A DNA stretch of 64,000 nt from Clostridia bacterium (lineage in GTDB: Bacteria; Bacillota; Clostridia; Christensenellales; Aristaeellaceae): the NCBI GenBank assembly GCA_017512805.1, contig JAFWES010000038.1, positions 1 to 64,000 on the forward strand, given 5' to 3'. Made by a program: the position numbers and the translations under genes. Positions 8,962-16,951 of the stretch are shown here, in pieces. Below the pieces are notes generated by a model. It worked only from the letters and a program-made list of their open reading frames with translations, ran no database searches and was not told the DNA's origin. Each line of letters begins with the position of its first letter. Position 1 is the first letter of the stretch.

Positions 8962-9026
8962 CCGGCAAGACTCAAGGCCCCCGGAGGGAAACACCTCCGG
9001 CTGCGCTTGCGGGGCTGAACAGTTAC
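8962..9026. repeat. Intergenic repeat element, copy A
   Basis: About 65 bases that begin CCGGCAAGACTCAAGGCCCC and end GGGCTGAACAGTTAC, two bases before the dnaA stop. It is closely related to 15959-16025 and, in the opposite orientation, to 48483-48548. It would be transcribed as the 3' untranslated part of dnaA and contains a GGAGG/CCTCC hairpin. Confidence 0.8.
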
Positions 9027-9028
9027 CC

Positions 9029-10351
9029 TTACTGGCTGTTTCGGACCATTCGCTGAAGATCGTCCACCACGCTTTTCATGGTGGGGTTGTTCTTCATATT
9101 CTGTTCCACACTCTTGCAGCTGTGAAGCACCGTCGTATGATCCCGGTCGCCAAAGACCCTTCCGATCTGAGGAAGGCTCATTCCGATGATCTCCCGGACC
9201 AGATACATGGCGATCTGGCGGGGAACGGTTATTTCCCGCCGCCGGGTGGCACTGATCAGCTCGCCCATGCTGGTGCCGTAATAATCGCTGACCGTGCGCA
9301 TCACCAGCTCCGGCGTAATCTGCCTGCGCTGCCGCTGCTCGAACAGATCGCGCAGGGCCACCTGGCACATCTCCACCGAGATGGGCTGGCCTGTCAGATC
9401 AGCCTGGGCCACCAGCTTATTCAGGGCGCCTTCCAGCTCCCGGACGTTGTTTTCAATCTTTTCCGCAATCAGCTGGAGCACCTCATCGGGAATCAGCAGA
9501 TTGTCGCGCCGGGCTTTATCCCGCAGGATCGCCAGCCGGGTTTCGGCGTCCGGCCGCTGAATATCCGCGACCAGCCCCCATTCGAACCTGCTGCAAAGCC
9601 GCTCTTCCAGCCGCTGAATCTCTTTGGGGGGCTTATCGCTGGTCAGAATGATCTGCTTGCCCGCGTCATGCAGCTCGTTAAACGCATTGAAAAACTCCTG
9701 CTGGGTGCTTTCCCGGCCGGCGATAAACTGGATATCGTCGATCATGAGGATATCCACTTTGCGAATCCGGTCCCTGAAATCAAATGTTTTTTTCTGGGCG
9801 ATCGCATTGATCAGCTCGTTGGTGAAGGTTTCGCTGGTCATGTACAGCACATGAGCTTCCGGGTTCCGTTCGCGGGTATAATGCCCGATGGCCTGCATCA
9901 GATGGGTCTTGCCCAGACCCACGCCCCCGTAAATAAAGAGCGGATTATAGGCTTCCGCCGGGTTCTCGGCCACCGCCAGGGCGGCGGCGTGGGCAAAGCG
10001 GTTCGCATCCCCCACCACGAACCGCTCAAAAGTATACTTGGGGTTCAGCTTCGGGGCTTCTTCCTTCCCCGCCTGTCCGGCGGGGGAAAGCCGTTCGTCC
10101 GCCTCCGCCTGAATCAGCAGCTCCGCCCGCATGGGCCGGTTGGCCGCGCGGACCAGGCATCGGTCAATGAGCTGCTGATACTGCTTCACCACGAAGGCCC
10201 GCATCGTCTCCATCCTGACCCGCAGGAGGAGACAGTCGTTTTCCAGCTTGATGGGCGAAAGATTGTCGCCGATCCAGGTATTATAGGAGATCGCCGAGAT
10301 TTCCTGCTGCAGCAGGTCACAGGTTCCCGCCCATAATGTCTCCATATCCAT
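9029..10351 (-). CDS. dnaA: Chromosomal replication initiator DnaA
   Basis: AAA+ ATPase that binds DnaA boxes and opens oriC. All four domains are recognisable in 440 residues: the N-terminal domain (1-75), a short linker, and the AAA+ core with Walker A GGVGLGKTHL and Walker B LMIDDIQF. The C-terminal DNA-binding domain carries the signature GRDHTTVLHSCKSVEQ. The gene points away from the DnaA-box region at 10.35-10.84 kb. Unusually, dnaN, recF and gyrB do not follow it; pgcA does, behind a terminator. Confidence 0.98.
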   Translation of the reverse strand: MDMETLWAGTCDLLQQEISAISYNTWIGDNLSPIKLENDCLLLRVRMETMRAFVVKQYQQLIDRCLVRAANRPMRAELLIQAEADERLSPAGQAGKEEAPKLNPKYTFERFVVGDANRFAHAAALAVAENPAEAYNPLFIYGGVGLGKTHLMQAIGHYTRERNPEAHVLYMTSETFTNELINAIAQKKTFDFRDRIRKVDILMIDDIQFIAGRESTQQEFFNAFNELHDAGKQIILTSDKPPKEIQRLEERLCSRFEWGLVADIQRPDAETRLAILRDKARRDNLLIPDEVLQLIAEKIENNVRELEGALNKLVAQADLTGQPISVEMCQVALRDLFEQRQRRQITPELVMRTVSDYYGTSMGELISATRRREITVPRQIAMYLVREIIGMSLPQIGRVFGDRDHTTVLHSCKSVEQNMKNNPTMKSVVDDLQRMVRNSQ

Positions 10352-10836
10352 CCGTCATACTCATCCTTTAATCACTTTCTTCTGCACAGTCTGTCCATAT
10401 GCTGAACGCTTCGCCCGCTCCCCGCCTGGAGCGCTGTGCGCCTAAACCCAAAAAGGGCGAACCTGAACACGGCCCGGCCTGTGGATAACCGGGCTGTGGA
10501 AAACTTCACTTTCCCATCCGGCCGAACAATCATAGCAAATAATCCCTGAAATTTCAAGCTTTCCAACCTGTGGATTCTTTTTCGAAATTTGTTAGATTTC
10601 CCCCGTTTTATCCTCCGTGTTTTGGGGCTGAGGTAAAAGTTCACCACAACATTTTCCGTTTTTCCCATCCTGTACATGCCCTTTTCCCGCTTCAGAAATT
10701 TGTTTTGTTACAATTTGCAAAAAAAAGTAATAAAATCCCCCGATCTGCTGTTCTTTCCCTGTCAAATGTGGTAAAATGCCCCCGATGGAGGAAGAGGCGG
10801 AATTCACCGCCGGAAAAAGGAAAGGGAGGGCTGGCC
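10352..10836. other. Putative replication origin oriC
   Basis: This 485-base stretch has no credible gene. It holds one perfect DnaA box in reverse orientation (TGTGGATAA, 10480-10488) and two near matches (TGTGGAAAA at 10495-10503 and TGTGGATTC at 10569-10577). AT-rich tracts lie at about 10510-10560 and 10690-10745 in an otherwise GC-rich window and could be the unwinding element. Genes run outward on both sides: minus to the left, plus to the right. Together with the adjacent dnaA this supports oriC. GC-skew analysis of the whole chromosome would settle it. Confidence 0.7.
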
Positions 10837-11331
10837 ATGGTTCAGGCCGAGCTGGTACGGGAAACCCTGCGCCGCTGTTTCGGCGGAACCCTCGAGAAGG
10901 ATGAAGCCCTGCTTCAGGGGGTTTGCGGTCTTCTGAACGGTTACCGGCCAGGGAAGGACACCTTTTCCGACATGGCGGGCCGCATGGAGGATTATCTCTT
11001 TAACGCGCTCTATGACCGGGCGGGGCCCGGTATGTCCTTTCTGGGGGACGACGGCATCCGCCGCCGGGTGCGGCTGGCGGATTTGCCTCTCTGGGCGGAT
11101 CAGATGCTCTTTCCGCTTTTTGCTTCCCTGAAGCCCTGGTCCGTCGACTATGAACGGCTGCGGACGTGGTTCATGGAAACCGGTTCCTGGTCCGCCATGT
11201 TCGCGCTGCTGACGGTGTATTCCGACTTCCTGCCCGGGCAGGAGCGCCGGGTCCTCTCCCGGGCCGTACGGGAAAACATCTCCCCGGCTCTTTGGCCGGA
11301 AAACCTGGAGCAGTATCTGGATAAGGATTAG
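10837..11331 (+). CDS. Hypothetical protein next to oriC
   Basis: 164 residues with no family that I recognise. It is soluble, with no signal peptide or membrane segment, and rich in Leu, Trp and Arg; the sequence is plausibly all-helical. The ATG at 10837 has an AAAGGGAGGG site 7 bases upstream. The open frame extends upstream into the DnaA-box region, which is probably chance. Its last about 70 coding bases are duplicated immediately downstream of the stop. It precedes a ZnuA-like binding protein and a cell-wall operon. Confidence 0.7.
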   Translation: MVQAELVRETLRRCFGGTLEKDEALLQGVCGLLNGYRPGKDTFSDMAGRMEDYLFNALYDRAGPGMSFLGDDGIRRRVRLADLPLWADQMLFPLFASLKPWSVDYERLRTWFMETGSWSAMFALLTVYSDFLPGQERRVLSRAVRENISPALWPENLEQYLDKD

Positions 11332-11408
11332 GCGGTTCCTCTCCCGGGCCGTACGGGAAAACAGGTCCCCGGCGCTCTGGCCGGAAGGACCGGGACACGA
11401 TCTGGAAG
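11251..11408. repeat. Imperfect tandem duplication covering a gene end
   Basis: The stretch starting CCTCTCCCGGGCCGTACGGG (about 11253-11325) recurs with a period of about 85 bases at about 11338-11408. The second copy lies after the stop codon and in another frame. It carries a run of identical bases followed by scattered substitutions, so the copy is decaying. Confidence 0.8.
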
Positions 11409-11421
11409 GAGACTCTTTTTG

Positions 11422-12330
11422 ATGATTCGAAAAATCCTTGCGCTGCTGCTGGCCGTTCTCCTGCTTCCCTCTTTCGCGGCAGGAGAGGTGGTGGTGACCA
11501 GCTTTTACCCCATCTGGCTGCTGGCGCTGAATCTGGCCGATGGCGTGGAGGGCCTGGAAGTGAGAAACCTGGCGGCCCCGGATACCGGCTGCCTGCACGA
11601 TTATCAGCTGCAGACCGCGGACATGAAAGTTCTGGCGGAGGCGGACCTTTTCCTGGTGAACGGGGCAGGGATGGAATCCTACCTGGGGATGGTATACGAT
11701 GCCTTTCCGGAACTGCCTGTGGCGGAAGCCTCCCAGGGCATTCCCCTGCTGGCCGGGACGGACGCGCTTTCCATCGGGGAAAGCGGGGCGGAAGAGGAGG
11801 AAGAAGAAGTCAACGCGCATATCTGGCTCAGCGCGGCCAACGCCGCCCGCATGGCGGAAAACATGACGGCCGCCATGGCGGAGCGTTTTCCCGCCGCGGC
11901 GGAAACCATCCGCCGCAACGGAGCGGAACTCTCCGCGCGGCTGGAGGCCCTTGATCTGGAGCTGCGGGATGGGCTTTCCAACCTCTCCTCCCGGGACATC
12001 GTCACCTTCCACGAGGCGTTTCCGTACTTCGCCGCCGCCTATGATCTTCACGTGGCGGCCGTAGTGAAGCGGGAGCCCGGCGAAACGCTGACGCCTGCCC
12101 AACTGGCCCGCCTGACGGAGGTGATCCGGGCGCTGGGGAACCCGCCGCTTTTTGTAGAGCCTCAGTACGAGGATCTGTCCGCCCGGGCGCTTGCGGCCGA
12201 AACCGGCGCTCCGGTTTATACGCTGGATCCGGTGGTCACCGGGCCGGAGGCCGACGTGCCTCTGGATTATTACGAAACCGTCATGCGGCAGAATATGGCC
12301 ACCCTGCGGGAGGCGCTGGGGGCACAGTGA
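11422..12330 (+). CDS. ZnuA/AdcA-like metal-ion substrate-binding protein
   Basis: 302 residues starting with a signal peptide (MIRKILALLLAVLLLPSFAAG). It has no lipobox cysteine, so it is probably released or held by its partner. The fold matches the TroA/ZnuA cluster of metal-binding receptors: VTSFYPIWLLALNL at the start and likely ligands in GCLHDYQL, VNAHIWLS and TFHEAFPYFA. The His-rich loop typical of zinc receptors is replaced by an acidic EEEEEEVNAH. No ABC ATPase or permease is nearby, so it is an orphan here. A GGAAGGAG site lies 10 bases before the ATG; a TTG directly before it is less likely. Confidence 0.8.
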   Translation: MIRKILALLLAVLLLPSFAAGEVVVTSFYPIWLLALNLADGVEGLEVRNLAAPDTGCLHDYQLQTADMKVLAEADLFLVNGAGMESYLGMVYDAFPELPVAEASQGIPLLAGTDALSIGESGAEEEEEEVNAHIWLSAANAARMAENMTAAMAERFPAAAETIRRNGAELSARLEALDLELRDGLSNLSSRDIVTFHEAFPYFAAAYDLHVAAVVKREPGETLTPAQLARLTEVIRALGNPPLFVEPQYEDLSARALAAETGAPVYTLDPVVTGPEADVPLDYYETVMRQNMATLREALGAQ

Positions 12331-12439
12331 AGGAGGAGACGGATTTTGCCCACGGCCGCGATGCGGGCGTGGCTGCAAAAACGTCATCCGTGGCCGAATA
12401 ATCAGAAACGAAACCCGGTTTTTGGAAGGAGGTGGTTCC

Positions 12440-13189
12440 GTGTCGGCGGATTTGTTCGAAGTCCTTTCCCTGGCCGCGCGGTACCTCTTTACCCTTTTGG
12501 GCGTTCTGATTGTTCTGCGGGCCTTCGGATGGCTCCTGGCCGACAGGGCCGAAAAGCATCGCCGGCTCCGGAACCTGCCGGACGCGGGCACTGTGGGAGA
12601 ATTCGTTCTGCTGTCGGAAGCGGGAGACCTGCCGGAAGGAACCGTGATCCCCGTCCCCTGGGAAGGAGTGCTGGGCTCCGTCCGCTCCTGTGATGTGACG
12701 CTGGCCGCCCCCGGAATCAGGAGGCAGCATCTTTTCTTTTCCTTTCAGCCCGGGCAGGGGCTGATTCTGCGCCCCTTCAGCGGCTGCGACGCCTTCGTGA
12801 ACGACACCCGTCTGACCTGCAGGAGCAGGGACGGCGACGCTCCGATGACCCATGGGTCTTTTCTGCGGGTGGGATCCGCCCTGCTGCGGCTGCGGCTTCT
12901 GTCCGGGATGGATCCCCGGGCAGAATTCGGAGGAACGGATTCTCCGGCGGCGGATCCTGTCCCCGGAAACCCGGAGCCTGCGGCCTGCCCGGCCGCGGGC
13001 GGGCCTTTCCCGCCTCCTCCCTTTGATCAGGCGGCTCCCCTGCCGCCTTTCCCCGTCCGGGAGGCGCCCCCGATGACCCAACCCGCATTCAATCCGCAGG
13101 CCGATCCCTCTGCGCAGGCCGATCCCTCAGGGGCGCCTGCCCGGGGTCCGCGGCGCAGCGACCGATGGGAGGCGGACTGGAGTGAGTAA
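12440..13189 (+). CDS. Membrane-anchored FHA-domain protein
   Basis: 249 residues. One transmembrane helix lies at about 12-33 and a forkhead-associated domain at about 55-160, with a GSVRSCDVTL motif and a conserved RRQHLFF loop where phospho-threonine ligands bind in this family. The C-terminal 90 residues are proline-rich and disordered. The GTG start at 12440 has a GGAAGGAGG site. Its stop overlaps the next gene by 8 bases. The order FHA - FtsW/RodA - PBP resembles the FhaA/B-RodA-PbpA arrangement of Actinobacteria, so it probably links Ser/Thr-kinase signalling to wall synthesis; no kinase is in the window. Confidence 0.85.
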   Translation: MSADLFEVLSLAARYLFTLLGVLIVLRAFGWLLADRAEKHRRLRNLPDAGTVGEFVLLSEAGDLPEGTVIPVPWEGVLGSVRSCDVTLAAPGIRRQHLFFSFQPGQGLILRPFSGCDAFVNDTRLTCRSRDGDAPMTHGSFLRVGSALLRLRLLSGMDPRAEFGGTDSPAADPVPGNPEPAACPAAGGPFPPPPFDQAAPLPPFPVREAPPMTQPAFNPQADPSAQADPSGAPARGPRRSDRWEADWSE

Positions 13190-14411
13190 AAGCAAGCGCA
13201 CCCCCGGCCGCCGCCTGTCCGCGGCGGTGATGCTGTTTTATTTCCTGGGTTTTCTGCTGCTGGCCCTGCGGGACATGGACCGGCTGGGCATGATCCTGGC
13301 AGTGGCGGTTCCGGTGATCATTTTTCTGGGCACCAGCCTGCTGCCCCACCTGTTTCCGGCGGACCGGCTGCTGCTGTCCCTGACCAATTTCCTGTGCGCC
13401 CTGGGGGTTCTGCTGCTGTATGATACCCGCCCCGCTTATGCCCGCCAGCAGGTCATCGCCTACGGCATTGGCGTTCTCTGCATGATTGTCTGCATCTACG
13501 CGGTGCGCATCGTCCGCCGTTGGGAAAGGTGGATCCCCCTGCTGATGCTGGGCGGGCTGGGACTTCTGGCGCTCCCCCTATTGCTTGGGCAGGAAATCAA
13601 CGGCGCTCGCAACTGGGTGTCCATCGGATCCCTGTCTTTTCAGCCCAGCGAGGCGGTGAAGCTTGCGCTGGTACTGGTACTGGCGTTCTGCTTCGCCCGC
13701 CGGCGTCCCCTGCCGGGTCTGGTCTTTCTGGCGGGGTGCCTGGGGCTGCTGATGCTGCAGAAGGATCTGGGGACCGGGCTGCTGTACTTTACCACGGGGC
13801 TGCTGCTTTTCTGGGCCGCCTCCGGCAGCCTGCCCCTGACCCTGGCCGGCCTGGCCGCGGGTGCGGGCGCGGCGGTTTACGGATACCGGCACTTTGCCCA
13901 TGTTCGCCGGCGGGTTTCCATCTGGCTGAACCCCTGGGCGGACTACGAAAACGCCGGCTATCAGCTGATTCAGGGGCTCATGGCCATCGCCAGCGGCGGC
14001 TTCTTCGGCACGGGGCTGGGGCTGGGATCCCCCACCTCCATCCCGGTATACGAATCCGATTTTATCTTCGCCGTCCTGTGCGAACAGTTTGGCCTGATCT
14101 TCGGGATTTGCGTGCTGCTGATGTACATGGCCCTGATCCTGCGGGGGGCTTTCATCGCCATGCAGGCCCGCCGGGGCATTCACGGCCTGGTTGCCATGGG
14201 GGCCACCGCCCTCCTGGGGGTGCAGACCTTCGTGATCATCGGAGGGGTGCTGAAGCTGATCCCCCTGACGGGGGTGACCATGCCCTTCGTCTCCTACGGG
14301 GGAACTTCGCTGATTTCCGCCATGTGTCTGGTGGGACTCATCCAGGGGGTCGAAAGCCTGAATGAAGACGATCTGCGGGAAGAGGCGCATCTGGCCCGGC
14401 TGGAAAAATGA
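13182..14411 (+). CDS. FtsW/RodA/SpoVE-family peptidoglycan polymerase
   Basis: 409 residues with about ten membrane helices. SEDS-family glycosyltransferases polymerise lipid II into glycan strands. Family motifs are visible: GARNWVSIGSLSFQPSE, LQKDLGTGLLYF with the catalytic Asp region, GYQLIQGLMAIASGGFFGTG and PFVSYGGTS. It starts with GTG at 13182, within the FHA gene, and is followed by a transpeptidase PBP, the usual partner. It probably forms the polymerase/crosslinker pair for elongation; RodA and FtsW cannot be told apart by eye. Confidence 0.92.
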   Translation: MSKSKRTPGRRLSAAVMLFYFLGFLLLALRDMDRLGMILAVAVPVIIFLGTSLLPHLFPADRLLLSLTNFLCALGVLLLYDTRPAYARQQVIAYGIGVLCMIVCIYAVRIVRRWERWIPLLMLGGLGLLALPLLLGQEINGARNWVSIGSLSFQPSEAVKLALVLVLAFCFARRRPLPGLVFLAGCLGLLMLQKDLGTGLLYFTTGLLLFWAASGSLPLTLAGLAAGAGAAVYGYRHFAHVRRRVSIWLNPWADYENAGYQLIQGLMAIASGGFFGTGLGLGSPTSIPVYESDFIFAVLCEQFGLIFGICVLLMYMALILRGAFIAMQARRGIHGLVAMGATALLGVQTFVIIGGVLKLIPLTGVTMPFVSYGGTSLISAMCLVGLIQGVESLNEDDLREEAHLARLEK

Positions 14412-14531
14412 AAGCCAAAGGCGCATTGCGGGGCCGCTCCGGCTGTTCCGGCCCGCGCCCGGAAATGGGAGACTGAATCTTCGGAACGGGAGGCATGTTC
14501 ACTGAAAAAACAGCGATTTCGGTTTAAACTC

Positions 14532-15950
14532 ATGGCCCTGCTGCTCTCCGGCTTCCTGATCCTGGCCGGGGTGTACGGGCTCCGCTCCGTGTCACAGTAT
14601 GGGGGAAGATGGTTTTCCTATGCGGCAAACCCTCGGCTGGCGGCGCTGAAACAGCAGGTGACCCCTGGTGACATCACCGACCGCAGCGGTCTGCTGCTGG
14701 CGGCCGCGGGAACGGAAGGGCGGACCTATGCCGAGGATCCGGCCATCCGAAAAGCGATGGTCCACGTGGTAGGCGACCCCGGGAACATGGTAGCCAACGC
14801 TGTGGAAACCTTCCACGCCGGCTATCTGTACGGATACTCCTCGTCCCTGCTGGATGCGCTGACCCATCTGATGAAACCGGAGGAGCCCCGGCGCGGCAAT
14901 CAGATCACCCTGACGGTGGACGCGGGCCTTTCCAAAGCCATTCCCGAGGCCTTCGACGCCCATCCCCTGACCCGGGGAAAAAACGGCGCGGCGGTGGTTC
15001 TGAACTACCGGACGGGCGAGGTGCTGGCCCTGATTTCCCTTCCCTCCTTCGATCCGGCGGAGGAGGCTGATCTGAGCGCGCTGGATCACCCCTATTTCAA
15101 CCGCGCCACCCAGGCGCTGCTGCCTCCGGGGAGCACATTCAAGATCGTCACGACCGCCGCGGCCCTGAACCTGCTGAAAGATGCGCAGACCCGGCATTTT
15201 GTCTGTACCGGGGCGCTGCCGGTGACGGAGTCCTTCACGGTCCGGGACTTCGGGGGCACTGCCCACGGCAGCCTGACCCTGCGAAAAGCGTTCCTCCGCT
15301 CCTGCAATTCGGTGTATGCCTCCCTGGCCCTGGAAATGGGGGATACGGCCCTGCGCCGGGAAGCGGAACGGTTCGGGTTCAACCGGAACTTCCTGTTCCG
15401 GGATCTGGTGGTCTACAATTCCGCCTATCCGAAGGACGGTCAGTCGAATGAGGCGCTGGCGGCCTCCGGATACGGTCAAAGCGCCCTCACCGTCACGCCC
15501 ATGCACCTTTGCCTTCTTTCGGCCGCGGTGGCCCGGGAGGGCGTCCTGCCGGAGCCGCGGCTGCTGCTGCGGGTCGCCAGCAGCGCCGGAACCCCGGTCC
15601 TGCGTTTTTCCGCCGCCGACGCGGGAAGGGTTTGCACCCCCGAAATCGCCTCCGCCCTCAGCGACATGATGAAAGCCACCGTACAGGAAGGAGGCAGCGG
15701 CGCCTCCGCCGGAGTGTCCGGCATGGATATACGGGGCAAAACCGGGACCGCGGTCTCCTCCGCGGAGGGACGCACCGTCAGCTACGGCTGGTTTACCGGC
15801 TTCAACGCGCAGGCAGAGATGCCGGTAGCCCTCTGCGTGCTGGTGGAGGACATCCCGGATGGCGAAACCGGCGGATCCACCTCCGCCCTGATCGCCCATG
15901 ATATCTTCGATTATCTGAACACCCATCCGGAACCGGTTTCGAACCCGTAA
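14532..15950 (+). CDS. Penicillin-binding protein, class B-like transpeptidase
   Basis: 472 residues from the ATG at 14532. One N-terminal membrane anchor is followed by a small N-terminal domain and a transpeptidase domain (about 130-470). The active-site motifs are SxxK as GSTFKI, SxN as RSCNSVYAS and KTGT as GKTGTAVSS. The family is the PbpA/FtsI-like 'penicillin-binding transpeptidase'. It pairs with the upstream SEDS protein 120 bases away. The true start may be a CTG at 14502, which would supply the basic LKKQRFRFK before the anchor and has a GGGAGG site 8 bases before it. Confidence 0.92.
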   Translation: MALLLSGFLILAGVYGLRSVSQYGGRWFSYAANPRLAALKQQVTPGDITDRSGLLLAAAGTEGRTYAEDPAIRKAMVHVVGDPGNMVANAVETFHAGYLYGYSSSLLDALTHLMKPEEPRRGNQITLTVDAGLSKAIPEAFDAHPLTRGKNGAAVVLNYRTGEVLALISLPSFDPAEEADLSALDHPYFNRATQALLPPGSTFKIVTTAAALNLLKDAQTRHFVCTGALPVTESFTVRDFGGTAHGSLTLRKAFLRSCNSVYASLALEMGDTALRREAERFGFNRNFLFRDLVVYNSAYPKDGQSNEALAASGYGQSALTVTPMHLCLLSAAVAREGVLPEPRLLLRVASSAGTPVLRFSAADAGRVCTPEIASALSDMMKATVQEGGSGASAGVSGMDIRGKTGTAVSSAEGRTVSYGWFTGFNAQAEMPVALCVLVEDIPDGETGGSTSALIAHDIFDYLNTHPEPVSNP

Positions 15951-15958
15951 AGGGGGAA

Positions 15959-16025
15959 CCGGCGAGGCTCAAGGCCCCCGGAGGAAAACACCTCAGCCGC
16001 TGTGCTTGAAGGACTGAACAGTTAC
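15959..16025. repeat. Intergenic repeat element, copy B
   Basis: Begins CCGGCGAGGCTCAAGGCCCC and ends GGACTGAACAGTTAC; same orientation as copy A at 8962-9026. It lies between the PBP stop (15950) and the next gene (16046), whose ATG follows the GTTAC end by 20 bases. Confidence 0.8.
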
Positions 16026-16045
16026 GCCGAAAGGATGATGTCGCC

Positions 16046-16804
16046 GTGAAAAAAACCGTATTGATCCTGCTGATCCTGGCCTCCCTCTTTCTCCTGCCCA
16101 ACGCGATGGCGGCCCAAAAAGCCAAAGCCACCCCCACGCCCGCGCCCCTGGAGATCGGGACGGAGGTGGCGGATCCCCCGGAAGCCATTGAGCGCCTGCT
16201 GGAGGTCGCCTATAACGAGTGGATCACCGTCAACGGCAAGGATCAGGGGAAGAAAAACAAGTACACCACCTGGTTCAACAACTATGAATGGGGCCGGAAC
16301 TCCTGGTGCGCGGGGTTTGTCACCTGGTGCATGCTGGAGGCGGACATCCCCCAGGCGACCCGGGAGGAAGTCAAGGACATGACGGAGGAAGGCGGCGCCC
16401 CCTCCCCCATCTTCCATATCAAAGCTTCCTCCCCGGGCAAAATGACGCCCGGATACCTGTACATGCACCGGACCTCCTCCATTCCCCAGAGGGGCTATGT
16501 GGTGCTCTACGGCGAGGGCAGCAACAAGTACGTCCACGTGGGGCTGGTTTATGACGTGGAAGACCGGGGCGGCGGAGTCTACCGGCTGACCTGCATCGAG
16601 GGCGCCATGAAAAACACCGTCCGCATGTTCATCTACGATTACGACAGCACCGCCGAACGGAAAAAGAACATCACCCTGGTTCCCTAGGAGGAGCGCAGCG
16701 GGGAGGAAAGCAAAATCTTTACCTACGGCCGCCATGTGAAAGGAAAGAAGTATTACGTAAACTGCTTCCTGGCCCCCTGGGTTCCCGGGGAGGATCAGCC
16801 GTAA
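16046..16804 (+). CDS. Secreted CHAP/NlpC-P60-like protein, reading frame interrupted by one TAG
   Basis: A signal peptide (MKKTVLILLILASLFLLPNAMA) is followed by a domain with GRNSWCAGFVTWCMLEA and later YVHVGLVYDVED. These give the Cys and His of a papain-like peptidoglycan amidase or endopeptidase (CHAP/NlpC group). An in-frame TAG occurs at 16685-16687 after 213 residues. The same frame then continues for 38 codons (IFTYGRHVKGKKYYVN, CFLAPWVPGEDQP) to a TAA at 16804, six bases before a strong terminator. The downstream part has protein-like composition, so I give the whole span. Possible readings are a natural nonsense mutation, read-through/recoding, or a sequencing error. The shorter product would end at 16687. 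Confidence 0.75.
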
Positions 16805-16809
16805 CAGAA

Positions 16810-16840
16810 GGGACCGGCCGCTTTGGCGGCCGGTCCCTTT
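16810..16840 (+). terminator. Intrinsic terminator
   Basis: GGGACCGGCCGC / GCGGCCGGTCCC with a TTTG loop, followed by TTTGCATTT. It lies just after the TAA of the TAG-interrupted gene. Confidence 0.85.
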
Positions 16841-16951
16841 GCATTTGATCTGTACTTTCTGTCTCCGTTCCGGGGGAATTCCGTCCCGCGCCCGCCTTCC
16901 CGGAACCGGGGCGTCCCTGCTGCCCGGCTTTGAAACGGAGCGGCGGTTCCC

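Noticed and set aside
8754-9368. N-terminal extension of pgcA up to 9368
   Set aside because: It overlaps the end of dnaA, a terminator and the promoter of pgcA, and the ATG at 8753 gives the normal protein length.
12331-12439. A small gene after the ZnuA-like gene starting at TTG 12346
   Set aside because: There is an AGGAGGAG before it, but the frame runs through the FHA gene in another frame with arginine- and proline-rich sequence and no recognisable protein.
10804-12591. 595-residue minus-strand open frame opposite the ZnuA-like gene
   Set aside because: High GC creates long antisense frames; the plus-strand genes have signal peptide and family motifs, while this one has none.
16685-16687. 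Genome-wide reassignment of TAG
   Set aside because: RF1 (prfA) is intact and at least one other gene here, at 10837-11331, ends with TAG followed by non-coding sequence; the in-frame TAG is better treated as a local event.
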